From Bacillus sp. EB106-08-02-XG196 (lineage in GTDB: Bacteria > Bacillota > Bacilli > Bacillales > Cytobacillaceae), in assembly GCF_013396335.1 (NCBI RefSeq), contig NZ_JABWSY010000003.1, positions 62,001-126,000 on the forward strand: a DNA stretch of 64,000 nt, read 5' to 3'. Below are positions 1 through 7,933 of this stretch, piece after piece. Position numbers and translations under genes: made by a program. How positions within the stretch are numbered: the stretch's first letter is position 1; each line of letters starts with the position of its first letter. The notes under the pieces were generated by a model. That model was not told where the DNA came from. It worked only from the letters and a program-made list of their open reading frames with translations, and ran no database searches.

Positions 1-706
1 CATTACTTTCACTGCCTGTTGCTGATAAGCCCGTCATCTGAGAAGGAATTGGACGTTCTTGAATAAACGTTTTGTTCATCCCAATTACTTCGGTAATATC
101 GCCAATGAGGTAGTGAGATAGATCGATTAAATGAGCCCCGAGGTCTCCGTGAGAGCCTGAACCTGCAATTTCTTTCTGAAGTCTCCAGACACGCGGAAAG
201 TTTGGGTCCACGAGCCAATCCTGTAAGAACCAGGCACGAAAATGATAGATTTCGCCCAATCTTCCTTCGTCAATAAGCTTTTTAGCCAGCATAACAGCAG
301 GGGCAAAGCGATAGTTAAATCCAACCATATGTTTGATCCCGGCAGCCTCAACGACATCGAGCATTTCTCTAGAGTCTTTTAATGTAAGCGCTAACGGTTT
401 TTCGCAAAAAACATGTTTGCCTGCTTGTGCAGCAGCAATGGTTATTTCTTTATGTACATCACTAGGTGCATTGATATCGATTAAATCGATATCATCTCTT
501 ACTAAGAGGCTTTTCCAGTCGGTTGTATATTCCTCCCAGCCAAATTGCTTGGCTGCAGTGGTCACACCATTTAGGTCACGGCCGCAAATAACCTTCATTT
601 CAGGATGAACCGTGTTCGGGAAAAACAGTGGAAGATCACGGTAAGCATGACTGTGTGCTTTTCCCATAAATTTATAGCCGACCATTCCGATTCTAAGTTT
701 TTCCAT
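1..706 (-). CDS. Gfo/Idh/MocA family oxidoreductase, 3' end beyond window
   Basis: The minus-strand frame opens at an ATG at 706 behind AAGGAGA and stays open for 235 codons to the window edge, so the C-terminus is missing. The N-terminus has the Rossmann glycine pattern ([14 protein letters not shown], about residues 9-22). It also has the family EKP motif (CEKP, 101-104) and [13 protein letters not shown] (184-196), the region of the catalytic Asp/His in this family. Such enzymes oxidise or reduce sugars or cyclitols with NAD(P) in the cytoplasm. The gene is divergent from an AraC regulator whose promoter starts about 65 bp away, so it may be that regulator's target. The substrate cannot be read from the sequence. 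Confidence 0.88.
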   Translation of the reverse strand, partial: MEKLRIGMVGYKFMGKAHSHAYRDLPLFFPNTVHPEMKVICGRDLNGVTTAAKQFGWEEYTTDWKSLLVRDDIDLIDINAPSDVHKEITIAAAQAGKHVFCEKPLALTLKDSREMLDVVEAAGIKHMVGFNYRFAPAVMLAKKLIDEGRLGEIYHFRAWFLQDWLVDPNFPRVWRLQKEIAGSGSHGDLGAHLIDLSHYLIGDITEVIGMNKTFIQERPIPSQMTGLSATGSESN

Positions 707-770
707 AGCTTATCTCCTTTTTTATGTCATCAAGATTACTCTAATATGGATAAATCTATCATTTACAGGT

Positions 771-799
771 TTGACACAACAAGTAAAAACTTATATAAT
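771..799 (+). promoter_or_regulatory. Consensus sigma-A promoter for the AraC gene
   Basis: TTGACA (771-776), a 17-nt spacer and TATAAT (794-799) match the vegetative consensus perfectly. The start of transcription would be near 806, inside what would otherwise read as an N-terminal extension of the AraC frame. This is the main reason for placing the start codon at 839. Confidence 0.75.
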
Positions 800-838
800 C
801 CTAGACAAAATTTACTCTTTACTGGGGTTGTTCTTAGT

Positions 839-1642
839 ATGTTGATATATGAAGCACATCATTTTGATTTAATATCAAACTATCATACATTGAATCTAAA
901 CTTTCCAAGCCATCTCCATCGTGGTTTTGAATTATTATTCCTCGTTGATGGGGAAATGGAAGTCATTATTAGTCAGAGAAGTTACCATTTAAAAACTGGA
1001 CAATTCTTACTCATATTGCCGTATGAAATTCACTCGTTTATTACAGAATTACATTCTCGAGCTAAAATTTGTATTTTTTCGCCAGACTATGTTCCGACAT
1101 TTCAAAAAATGATAGAAAATAGTTCACTTGAAAATCCAGTTTTCAACCTATCTTTAGAAGCAAATACACTAATTTCTAGGACACTTTTCAAAGAAAGCCT
1201 AAATCTGCTTGAACAAAAAGCCTGTCTCTATTTAATATTATCAGAGCTAATGGGACAAACTAGCCTAATTAAAGGTGAAAAACAAGATCCAGAGTTGCTA
1301 CATAAGTTGCTAACCTATATTCAGGACCATTTTACAGAATCAATCTCTTTAAAAAGTATCGCTAGTACTTTAGGTTACAGTTATAATTATTTATCGAAGT
1401 ATTTTAATACCCATATTCATATGTCTTTTGTGGATTTTTTAAATGAAACCCGAGTAAACTATGCTTGTTACCTATTAATCTATACAGAAAAAAATATGAC
1501 CGAAATTTCTTTTCTTTGTGGTTATGAAAGTATACGTTCATTCAATCGTAACTTTGTAAAGATAAAATTATGTACACCAAAGGAATACCGAGAAAAGAAA
1601 CCCCAGTCGTTTATGGATTTGTATCCTATCAATATTACATAA
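839..1642 (+). CDS. AraC family transcriptional regulator with cupin-type sensor
   Basis: 267 aa from the ATG at 839. The frame is open upstream to 605, but a perfect promoter at 771-799 would make those codons untranscribed, and upstream candidates such as ATG 746 lack a ribosome site. The N-terminal half resembles an AraC_binding cupin (HLHRGFELLFLVDGEMEV near the start). The last about 100 residues form the paired helix-turn-helix (LKSIASTLGYSYNYLSKYFN ... EISFLCGYESIRSFNRNF). Length fits the 260-290 aa of cupin-AraC sugar regulators. It probably controls the divergent Gfo/Idh gene; the inducer is unknown. Confidence 0.87.
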   Translation: MLIYEAHHFDLISNYHTLNLNFPSHLHRGFELLFLVDGEMEVIISQRSYHLKTGQFLLILPYEIHSFITELHSRAKICIFSPDYVPTFQKMIENSSLENPVFNLSLEANTLISRTLFKESLNLLEQKACLYLILSELMGQTSLIKGEKQDPELLHKLLTYIQDHFTESISLKSIASTLGYSYNYLSKYFNTHIHMSFVDFLNETRVNYACYLLIYTEKNMTEISFLCGYESIRSFNRNFVKIKLCTPKEYREKKPQSFMDLYPINIT

Positions 1643-1680
1643 TCCTAGATTTAGGGGGGAAGTTACAAGCACAGTCTCTT

Positions 1681-1708
1681 AACTGGCATGAGACCTGCGT
1701 GCCAGGTT
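1681..1708. repeat. Small imperfect palindrome, possible REP-like element
   Basis: AACTGGCAT (1681-1689) and GTGCCAGGTT (1699-1708) can pair with one bulge around a GACCT-containing loop. It lies in non-coding DNA after the AraC gene, lacks a T run and so is not a standard terminator. The shape recalls short REP-type palindromes spread by RAYT transposases in Bacillaceae, but only one copy is in this window. Confidence 0.35.
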
Positions 1709-1784
1709 CTGGTGGTGTGAAAAGTAAACCAAATCCACCATTAGAGTCTTCAATTTATTTTGCTTGAATATTACTAACAAAAAT

Positions 1785-1833
1785 AAAAAGCCTTGGAAAA
1801 GTAAAGAAACCTTTTTGGAAACAAGGCTTTTTT
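1785..1833. terminator. Rho-independent terminator after the AraC gene
   Basis: AAAAAGCCTTG (1785-1795) pairs perfectly with CAAGGCTTTTT (1822-1832), giving an 11-bp stem with a 26-nt loop and T/A runs on both sides. It ends the AraC transcript and isolates the following toxin-antitoxin pair. Confidence 0.8.
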
Positions 1834-1840
1834 CCATTCT

Positions 1841-1869
1841 TTGGAGAATATATAAAAGAAGGGTACAAT
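1841..1869 (+). promoter_or_regulatory. Putative promoter of mntA-hepT
   Basis: A weak -35 (TTGGAG, 1841-1846), 17-nt spacer and good -10 (TACAAT, 1864-1869) lie 39 bp before the mntA start and just after the terminator. Confidence 0.45.
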
Positions 1870-1908
1870 TAATAAAATTGAAGTATAGAAAAAATGGCGG
1901 TGATATTG

Positions 1909-2214
1909 ATGTTATCACAACAAGAAATCCTAGAAGAATTATCCAAAAATATAAATTCATGGAAAGTAAAATACGGTGTAAAACGAATTGGTTTATTTGG
2001 GTCTTATAGTCGGGAAGAACAAAAAGATAGCAGCGATATTGATGTGTTAGTGGAATTTGACCCTTCTAAATTGTCTTTTGATAACTATATTGAATTAAAA
2101 TTCAATCTTGAAGACCGATTTAGAAAACCAGTAGATTTGGTAATAATCGATGATATAAAGCCAGCGTTGAAACCTAGTATTTTAAGGAGTGTGAAGTATG
2201 CAGAGGGAGCCTAA
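1909..2214 (+). CDS. mntA: MntA-type nucleotidyltransferase antitoxin
   Basis: 101 aa. The start ATG at 1909 is preferred over ATG 1894 because GGTGAT lies at a proper distance before it. It has the minimal nucleotidyltransferase (MNT) signature: GSYSR at residues 31-35 and D43-I-D45, the GSx-x10-DxD pattern whose aspartates bind metal. In known HepT-MntA pairs this protein adds AMP units to a tyrosine of the HepT RNase and silences it. The gene overlaps the next one by 17 nt, the usual order and coupling for this type VII module. Confidence 0.88.
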   Translation: MLSQQEILEELSKNINSWKVKYGVKRIGLFGSYSREEQKDSSDIDVLVEFDPSKLSFDNYIELKFNLEDRFRKPVDLVIIDDIKPALKPSILRSVKYAEGA

Positions 2215-2539
2215 AGTGTTTTTAGAAGATATTTTAGCCGCTGCAATTAAAGTCGAAAAATACATAAAGGGGTTATCTTTTGATGAATTCGTAGATAATG
2301 ATTTAGTTTCTGATGCAGTCATAAAGAATATTTTAGTTATTGGAGAAGCTACAAAAAATATTCCTGATGTAATAAGAAATGTAAATCCAGAAATAGAATG
2401 GAGAAAGATGGCTGGTATGAGGGATATGATGATACATGGTTATTTCTCCATTAATGAAAGAATAGTCTGGGATGTTGTTCAAAATAAAATTCCTCCATTA
2501 AAAAAACAAGTAGAACAACTACTACAAAACCTTAGTTGA
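2198..2539 (+). CDS. hepT: HepT-type HEPN ribonuclease toxin
   Basis: 113 aa, ATG at 2198 behind AAGGAG. It carries the HEPN active-site motif R-x4-H-x-Y as R75-DMMI-H80-G-Y82; in characterised HepT proteins Arg and His cut RNA and the Tyr is the AMPylation target of MntA. 'VIGEATKNIP' is typical of the DUF86/HepT family. It overlaps mntA, so toxin translation is probably coupled to antitoxin. All key residues are intact, so the pair looks functional. Confidence 0.9.
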   Translation: MQREPKVFLEDILAAAIKVEKYIKGLSFDEFVDNDLVSDAVIKNILVIGEATKNIPDVIRNVNPEIEWRKMAGMRDMMIHGYFSINERIVWDVVQNKIPPLKKQVEQLLQNLS

Positions 2540-2659
2540 ATACGGTCATTTACGATGATAAATAAAAGTTTTTTTATTTTAGAGAAGAAAAATTAAGTCA
2601 TGATTTTAAATTTCTTGAGATAAAATTACCTAGAGCAAAACTAGCTTTGGGAAGCCTTT

Positions 2660-2713
2660 TGTGGTTTTTCCAGCACCTGTAGGACCGACAATAGCCACTT
2701 TTTCTCCTATTTG
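2660..2713 (-). pseudogene. ABC transporter Walker A fragment (relic)
   Basis: Read on the minus strand, 18 codons give QIGEKVAIVGPTGAGKTT, the beta-strand plus Walker A P-loop of an ABC exporter ATPase. Similarity stops right after GKTT, with no start codon or transmembrane domain. It is very like GQTVAIVGPTGAGKTT of the exporter subunit at 45661-47466, so it comes from a related gene, and it is inverted relative to the neighbouring C-terminal fragment. Confidence 0.7.
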
Positions 2714-2739
2714 GTGTTATCGTTGCATTTATGCTTTAT

Positions 2740-2832
2740 GACATTATTGAAAGTGGAAATCATAAAGAATTACTTTCGAAAAATGGCTTTTATGCGGAGC
2801 TTTACAACAGTCAGTTTGAAGAAGCTTCGTAA
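2740..2832 (+). pseudogene. ABC transporter C-terminal fragment (relic)
   Basis: DIIESGNHKELLSKNGFYAELYNSQFEEAS followed by TAA is the extreme C-terminus of an MdlB/YheH-type exporter (compare DIIEKGTHQELMKENGFYADLYNSQF at the end of the gene at 45661-47466). Nothing of the upstream ATPase remains. Only 26 nt separate it from the oppositely oriented Walker A piece, which implies an inversion plus deletion of one original gene. Confidence 0.75.
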
Positions 2833-3103
2833 TTTGAAGTTTCAATAATTGCAAAGCGAATCGAATAGCTACATTCAAATAACACCACAGAATCATAGTT
2901 ATTAATTGTTCATTTGAACCGTAAAAACGGAGTATCAAAGGATCGATAGATGGAGAATCATTCTCTTAAACAACGAAAAAGAGGGTTCTAGGGAACAAAA
3001 ATGATAGAATCGTTCCCGGGAACTGCGAAAAACGTATTGTAACGGAACAATACTTAGAGCATTATCATACCAACCTGTCCAATTGGATAAGTTTTTCATA
3101 GTA

Positions 3104-3137
3104 AAAAGGGCTCTCCAAGAATGAGGGGAGCCCTTTT
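3104..3137. terminator. Orphan rho-independent terminator
   Basis: AAAAGGGCTCTCC (3104-3116) pairs with GGGGAGCCCTTTT (3125-3137), 13 bp with one G-T pair and an 8-nt loop, A-rich before and T-rich after. No complete gene ends just before it, so it probably served the lost exporter operon. Confidence 0.75.
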
Positions 3138-3260
3138 ATTAGGTCGTGGTGGTTTGAACTACATTCCGTAGAATAACTATGCCTTTATTCCAGATGTAGA
3201 TGAAGCGTTAATGGGTCATCAATACACCAAATGTAGAATTTAATCTTTCATTAAGATTGG

Positions 3261-3288
3261 TTGACAGGAGAATTCTAAATAGTAAAAT
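3261..3288 (+). promoter_or_regulatory. Promoter of fbp
   Basis: A consensus -35 (TTGACA, 3261-3266), 16-nt spacer and TAAAAT (3283-3288) sit about 80 bp before the fbp start. Confidence 0.6.
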
Positions 3289-3370
3289 AACTATTATTTG
3301 ATCTGATAATATAAATAATTAATCTCAATCTATTAAATAAATGATAATAGTGAATTTTGAAAGGGGATAC

Positions 3371-5308
3371 ATGATTTTGAACTCAAAATATCTAGATTTA
3401 CTTCTTCAGAAATATGATTGTGAAGAAAAAGTGGTAACTGAAATTATTAATCTAGAAGCCATTCTTAATCTACCAAAGGGGACAGAACATTTTGTCAGTG
3501 ATTTACATGGGGAGTATCAAGCGTTTCAACATGTGTTAAGAAATGGATCAGGGAATGTGAAAAAGAGAATCAGAGACTTGTTTCAAGATGTTTTATTTGA
3601 TAATGAAATAAATGAATTTGCAACATTAGTATATTATCCTGAAGAAAAATTAAAATTAATTAAAAATCATTTTGTCAATGAACATGAATTAAACCAATGG
3701 TATATAGTAATCATTGAGCGGATGATAAGGCTTATTTCTCATGCTTCCTTCAAATATACACGTTCGAAATTACGAAAAGCATTGCCGAGTCAGTTTGTGT
3801 TTATTATAGAAGAGCTGCTATACAAAACCAATCAATCTGAAAATAAGGAGCAATATTATAAAGAAATTGTCGAGCAGATTATCTCCTTAGGTCAGGCTGA
3901 TAAACTTATTACAGGGCTTGCGTATACCACTCAAAGATTGGTTGTCGATCATCTTCATGTAGTGGGGGATATATATGATCGTGGGCCGGAACCGGATAAA
4001 ATTATGGATACTCTGATCAATTATCATTCCGTTGATATTCAGTGGGGAAACCATGATGTACTATGGATAGGTGCTTTTGCTGGTTCAATGGTGTGTCTAG
4101 CTAATATCATTCGTATTTGCGCAAGATATGACAATCTGGATATAATTGAAGATGTATATGGAATCAATCTTAGACCACTGCTGAATCTTGCAGAAAAATA
4201 CTATCAGGACAATCCGGCTTTCAGACCTAAGGTACATTCAGATAAGAAGCAGTCCGATCATGAAACATTACAAATAACGAAAATTCATCAAGCCATTGCG
4301 ATAATTCAGTTCAAACTCGAAATGCCTATTATAAAGAGACGCCCGTATTTTAATATGTCAGAAAGGCTTTTGCTGGAGAAAATTGATTATGACAAGAACG
4401 AAATAACGATTTATGGGAAAACCTACCCTCTAGAAAATACTTGCTTTGCAACGGTAAATCCAGAGCAGCCTGATCAATTATTAGAAGAAGAAAAGCAGGT
4501 TATGGAAAAATTATTATTTTCAGTCCAACATTCAGAAAAGCTGGCCAGACATATGAATTTCCTTGTGAAGAAAGGGAGTCTTTATTTAAAATATAACGGG
4601 AACCTATTAATACATGGTTGTATTCCTTTAGATGAAAAAGGGAATATGGAAAAAATGGTTATTGAAAATAATACCTTTTCAGGTCGTGAATTACTTGATG
4701 TTTTTGAACGGTATTTACGTCATGCTTTTGCACACCCTGAAGTCACAGATGACCTTGCGACAGATATGGTCTGGTATTTATGGACAGGAGAATATTCATC
4801 ACTCTTTGGTAAAAGAGCAATGACAACGTTTGAGAGGTACTTTATAAAGGACAAGGCAACCCATAAAGAGAGGAAGAACCCATACTACCATTTACGCGAA
4901 AATGTAGAAATTTGTCGCAATATCCTCACAGAATTTGATCTGAATCCTGACCAAGGTCATATCATAAATGGTCATACACCAGTTAAAGAAATTGAGGGAG
5001 AAAATCCTATTAAAGCAAATAGTAAGATGATCGTGATTGATGGAGGTTTCTCCAAAGCCTATCAATCAACAACAGGCATAGCAGGATATACGTTACTATA
5101 TAATTCTTACGGGATGCAACTGGTCGCCCATAAGCATTTTAATTCAAAAGAAGATGTTCTCCTTAACGGGACAGATGTTTTATCAATTAAAAGAGTAGTG
5201 GATGAAGAATTAAAGAGAAAAAAGGTTAGAGAAACAAATGTTGGAGAGAAATTGTTACAGGAAATCTCTATTTTGAATAGTCTAAGAGAATATCGCTATA
5301 TGAATTAA
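3371..5308 (+). CDS. fbp: Class III fructose-1,6-bisphosphatase
   Basis: 645 aa from ATG 3371, chosen because AAGGGG (3361-3366) lies just before it; the frame is open a further 10 codons upstream without a ribosome site. It matches the large Firmicutes-type FBPase (about 640-670 aa), which removes the 1-phosphate of fructose 1,6-bisphosphate in gluconeogenesis. Calcineurin-like metal-binding motifs are visible: GDIYDRG (199-205) and GNHD (226-229), plus INGHTPVK near the C-terminus. It stands alone with its own promoter. Growth on glycolate or other C2/C3 compounds, which other genes here suggest, needs gluconeogenesis, but no shared control is seen. Confidence 0.95.
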   Translation: MILNSKYLDLLLQKYDCEEKVVTEIINLEAILNLPKGTEHFVSDLHGEYQAFQHVLRNGSGNVKKRIRDLFQDVLFDNEINEFATLVYYPEEKLKLIKNHFVNEHELNQWYIVIIERMIRLISHASFKYTRSKLRKALPSQFVFIIEELLYKTNQSENKEQYYKEIVEQIISLGQADKLITGLAYTTQRLVVDHLHVVGDIYDRGPEPDKIMDTLINYHSVDIQWGNHDVLWIGAFAGSMVCLANIIRICARYDNLDIIEDVYGINLRPLLNLAEKYYQDNPAFRPKVHSDKKQSDHETLQITKIHQAIAIIQFKLEMPIIKRRPYFNMSERLLLEKIDYDKNEITIYGKTYPLENTCFATVNPEQPDQLLEEEKQVMEKLLFSVQHSEKLARHMNFLVKKGSLYLKYNGNLLIHGCIPLDEKGNMEKMVIENNTFSGRELLDVFERYLRHAFAHPEVTDDLATDMVWYLWTGEYSSLFGKRAMTTFERYFIKDKATHKERKNPYYHLRENVEICRNILTEFDLNPDQGHIINGHTPVKEIEGENPIKANSKMIVIDGGFSKAYQSTTGIAGYTLLYNSYGMQLVAHKHFNSKEDVLLNGTDVLSIKRVVDEELKRKKVRETNVGEKLLQEISILNSLREYRYMN

Positions 5309-5330
5309 CACAATTAGGAAGAGATTTAAA

Positions 5331-5363
5331 TAAGGAGAGGGGTCTATTCGACAACTCTCCTTA
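5331..5363. terminator. Hairpin between fbp and the convergent gene
   Basis: TAAGGAGAG (5331-5339) pairs perfectly with CTCTCCTTA (5355-5363). There is no T run, so it is a weak or only auxiliary terminator for fbp. Confidence 0.4.
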
Positions 5364-5457
5364 AATGGTTGTTCTATGAACTGGAAAAAGGATTATAAAA
5401 TTATGGGAAATGTTCAATTCATTGCGACACTAAGACGGCAATATCCCTCTCAATTTA

Positions 5458-6192
5458 TTACTTTTCCCTGACAATCAAGGCTGAAATCCAGCCTTCGATC
5501 CCGTTTGCGGTTTGAACTTTTAGCCACTTAATTCCCTTGGAATCTACTTGTTCTTCATTCAAAAAGTGCATGATTTCTCCATTTGCAATCGTGTATAGAC
5601 GAGGAGCGGTTAGTGCAGGAGTTTCACGAATATTTCCGCCTTCTTCATAATTCTTATTTAAAATTAATTCTTTTTGATCAGGGGAAGCCCCGGATGCCTG
5701 TATGTGCACATGTTCTAGGTTTAACCATGCCTCAGCTTTCTTCCATGTTTGTGTATACCACTCATGTGGATTGTTTATGATTGCAGCAGTTAGCAAAATC
5801 ACTAAAGCTGTGGCAGAATAGAAAGTCCATCTTTTAATCCCAGTTTTATTCCTTTTCCGTTTCATGAAAAGCTGAATCATTTTGTTGAAAAAACGTTCGA
5901 ACAAGGCAAACATTCCTTCAATGATATCAATCCAAACAGGAATGCCAGATTTTCCTGTATCTCTCCGACTCCTTTGCATTGTGCAAAGAAGTGCCATGAT
6001 TGGGTAAGAAATGAGATGAAGCATTTTTTTCAACAAACGGCACAATAAGTTTAAGAAGGGAGGAACAATGTACAACAAAATCAGCCTTGCGAGCTGTAGT
6101 AGCAAAAAGAGAGCCAAAAAAATACGCATCCATTCCGGCAGGACAGAAATAAGTGACCAGATCCAAAACAACTGGTTTAAAATGGTTTCCAC
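5458..6192 (-). CDS. Membrane protein with C-terminal SH3-like domain
   Basis: 244 aa with a GTG start at 6192. AAGGAG of its ribosome site overlaps the last codons of the upstream gene, so the two are probably translationally coupled. Hydrophobic segments lie at about 24-48 and 122-140, separated by a basic, amphipathic stretch. Residues about 185-242 (GGNIRETPA ... GWISALI) look like a bacterial SH3 (SH3b) domain, which in other proteins binds cell-wall peptides. The domain would lie outside the membrane if the second segment spans it. No enzymatic motif is visible. A role at the envelope with the partner upstream is inferred only. Confidence 0.7.
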   Translation of the reverse strand: METILNQLFWIWSLISVLPEWMRIFLALFLLLQLARLILLYIVPPFLNLLCRLLKKMLHLISYPIMALLCTMQRSRRDTGKSGIPVWIDIIEGMFALFERFFNKMIQLFMKRKRNKTGIKRWTFYSATALVILLTAAIINNPHEWYTQTWKKAEAWLNLEHVHIQASGASPDQKELILNKNYEEGGNIRETPALTAPRLYTIANGEIMHFLNEEQVDSKGIKWLKVQTANGIEGWISALIVREK

Positions 6193-6197
6193 AACCG

Positions 6198-7118
6198 CTA
6201 TTCTCCTTTATTTAAATAGGATGAAAGTTCTCTTCTTGGACCAGATATCTGTTTTTTTCTATTGATGTTTTCCAGATTGACGGGGAGGTAGGGAAATAGC
6301 TTTTTAAGCTTGGCCAATCTTTGTTCTGCCTCAAACTGGTCAATAGAGTGATCGTTGATCAAGTTAAAAAGTTGTTTGTTTACCTCAAATTTGAAGGCTT
6401 GATTTTGGCTAAACTCTGATTCCACTAACCGCTTTGCCATTTCATTCTTTTCTCCAAGCTTCCCTGCAGTGATAAAATCACCTGCTTGAAGGGCTTCTTT
6501 AATCGAGGCAGAAATCCGGCGGGCTTCCTCCAAGTCCAGAGCCTCTTGATAGGCAGATAGTTCTGCGTTCCGGTCTAAATTAGCGATCGCCTCATCATGG
6601 CACTGGTCCCGAATACCTTGCCGGATCAAGACACGAACATTTCGAACCACAATACCAGCCTCTCTTAACACCTTGACTAATGGCGAGGTTTGAAAAAACT
6701 CTTCAATATGCCGTGCAAAACTCAGATCCTCTTCAATAGGATAAAATCTTGCTTCCGACTCCACCCAGAAGGGCAGATTATTGTTAATAATGGTGCCAAT
6801 TTCTCCTGCATTTTGTTGAACTAACCGTTCGGGGTGTTCAACGGCAATATCGATAAATAAATTGACAGAAAACTGTCGTCCTCTTGTAGACGATGGGACT
6901 TCCTCCTTAAAGGTAATGGTTTGCTGCTGCATATTGACTGTATAAACCTTTTTATATTTGCCAATCCGCAATTCACTACGTGACAAACGCTCTCCATTTT
7001 TAACTGCATAGTATTCGTTTTGATTATTAGCATAAACAAAGGCATGGGTCATAGACGACGCTGGCGGTTTTTCCAAAAAACTAAATTTCACGTCTTTTAC
7101 ATCTTCAATAAAATGCAT
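6198..7118 (-). CDS. Conserved protein of unknown function, partner of the SH3 membrane protein
   Basis: 306 aa from ATG 7118, chosen because GGAGGG lies 10 nt before it; the frame also continues 11 codons upstream without a ribosome site. No signal peptide or membrane span is seen. The middle (FSVNLFIDIAVEHPERLVQQN ... VLREAGIVVRNVRVLIRQ) is weakly reminiscent of SPFH/band-7 folds, and the C-terminal half is helical and charged (EEARRISASIKEALQAGDF). I do not recognise the family. The stop is 5 nt before the GTG of the membrane/SH3 gene, so they are one operon and probably work together. Confidence 0.7.
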   Translation of the reverse strand: MHFIEDVKDVKFSFLEKPPASSMTHAFVYANNQNEYYAVKNGERLSRSELRIGKYKKVYTVNMQQQTITFKEEVPSSTRGRQFSVNLFIDIAVEHPERLVQQNAGEIGTIINNNLPFWVESEARFYPIEEDLSFARHIEEFFQTSPLVKVLREAGIVVRNVRVLIRQGIRDQCHDEAIANLDRNAELSAYQEALDLEEARRISASIKEALQAGDFITAGKLGEKNEMAKRLVESEFSQNQAFKFEVNKQLFNLINDHSIDQFEAEQRLAKLKKLFPYLPVNLENINRKKQISGPRRELSSYLNKGE

Positions 7119-7355
7119 TCGGTTATTCCCTCCAAGGTTCACTATTTTCATTGAGAGATCACATACGCTTGTCTACATTCTATGCAGACAATCAGAAGAA
7201 AAGCCCAAATTACGCAGAAATCGGAGGTTGAGGGAGTTGAAGTAACATCATCTAAAAGGAGTAAATATAAGGGGGCTTTGATTAATGAAGTATTTCTTCA
7301 TTACTACCATGTTAGTATTTGTTTGATTATAGTAGATTCTTAAGGGATAAAAACA

Positions 7356-7389
7356 GCCTGGAGAAAAGAACATTTTCTACGGGCATTTT
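7356..7389 (+). terminator. Rho-independent terminator without an assigned gene
   Basis: GCCTGGAGAAAA (7356-7367) pairs with TTTTCTACGGGC (7373-7384), 11 of 12 positions, 5-nt loop, then ATTTT. The only upstream candidate transcript on this strand is the 13-codon peptide at 7285-7326 or an unseen small RNA. Confidence 0.55.
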
Positions 7390-7426
7390 ATTTAATATTT
7401 CTTCAAACAATATCAAGACTTTTGTA

Positions 7427-7470
7427 CGTCCTGAAGAGAATTTGAACCTCCGACCTACAGTTTAGGAAAA
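7427..7470 (-). other. 3' half of tRNA-Arg(CCU), likely att-site relic
   Basis: On the minus strand the sequence reads as the anticodon loop TTCCTAA (anticodon CCT), the 3' anticodon stem ACTGT, variable loop AGGTC, T arm GGAGG-TTCAAAT-TCTCT, acceptor strand TCAGGAC and discriminator G. The 5' half is absent, CCA is replaced by TAC, and the near-invariant C61 of the T stem is T. A tRNA truncated exactly at the anticodon loop is the usual footprint left by tyrosine-integrase elements that insert in the 3' part of tRNA genes. Confidence 0.72.
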
Positions 7471-7583
7471 GTATGAAAATGGTTAGGATATGGTCATTAA
7501 TCTGTTCAAAATGCTTATTTATCAAGCTTTTTTGTAAATTAAAATAAATTTAATACAATTAAATTAATATGGTTTTATTGAGT

Positions 7584-7604
7584 TTTTCGGCAAATTTTCG
7601 GCAA
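7584..7604. repeat. Tandem TTTTCGGCAA repeat
   Basis: TTTTCGGCAA occurs at 7584-7593 and again at 7595-7604. Short tandem repeats close to an att core can be integrase arm sites. Lying 115 bp from the tRNA half it supports an element scar, but there is no integrase gene here. Confidence 0.4.
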
Positions 7605-7715
7605 TTTCTAATACTCAAACGTTCAGGGCATATGAAATACAAGTACCGGTTGTTTTAGTCTTCTTGCTGGATACATATCCGACAGAAGAGGGAAATACTA
7701 AAATTGAATTTCCCT

Positions 7716-7898
7716 TTAGTTGTTTTCTAGGGTTGTTATCTTTTTAATATAATCCATGGTAATATTTGTGGCTTCTTCGGGAGAATAACTTTTTCTTTTA
7801 TTTAGTAATCTGGTAAGCATGGCAGTCCAAATCAAAACGCTCATATCAGTAACATCATCAATGTTGTCTGCTGTAATTAAGTCTTCTTTATACGCCAT
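7716..7898 (-). CDS. Small hypothetical protein
   Basis: 60 aa, ATG at 7898 with AAAGG about 9 nt upstream. The protein is acidic at the N-terminus (NIDDVTDMS) and mixed at the C-terminus (SPEEATNITMDYIKKI); no family was recognised. A hairpin (AGGGAAAT / ATTTCCCT, 7689-7715) directly after the stop supports it as a real unit. Its place beside a tRNA half and a kinase relic suggests accessory cargo. Confidence 0.45.
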   Translation of the reverse strand: MAYKEDLITADNIDDVTDMSVLIWTAMLTRLLNKRKSYSPEEATNITMDYIKKITTLENN

Positions 7899-7933
7899 TT
7901 CTAGTAAACCTTTGTTTCTTTTTGTTACTCATT

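Larger units (their letters stand above)
2540..3370. other. Gene-poor decayed stretch with gene relics
   Basis: No intact gene is seen between hepT and fbp. The stretch holds two short opposed fragments of an ABC exporter gene (2660-2713 and 2740-2832), an orphan strong terminator (3104-3137) with no visible gene before it, and the fbp promoter (3261-3288). A stretch around 3150-3240 reads like protein (NNYAFIPDVDEALMGH) but is bounded by stops and was not recognised. The picture is of an old deletion or rearrangement scar. Confidence 0.6.
7119..7715. other. Intergenic scar region
   Basis: About 600 bp without a sizeable gene. It holds a possible 13-codon peptide with ribosome site (7285-7326), a terminator (7356-7389), the 3' half of a tRNA-Arg(CCU) (7427-7470), tandem TTTTCGGCAA repeats (7584-7604) and a hairpin (7689-7715) just after the small minus-strand gene at 7716. 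The tRNA half and repeats suggest the edge of a former integrated element. Confidence 0.6.

Noticed and set aside
605..838. Long N-terminal extension of the AraC frame
   Set aside because: It overlaps the divergent Gfo/Idh coding region and its promoter lies inside it; no ribosome site supports starts at 605 or 746.
3150..3240. Protein-like stretch NNYAFIPDVDEALMGH
   Set aside because: Too short, closed by stops on both sides, and no family was recognised, so not annotated as a gene.
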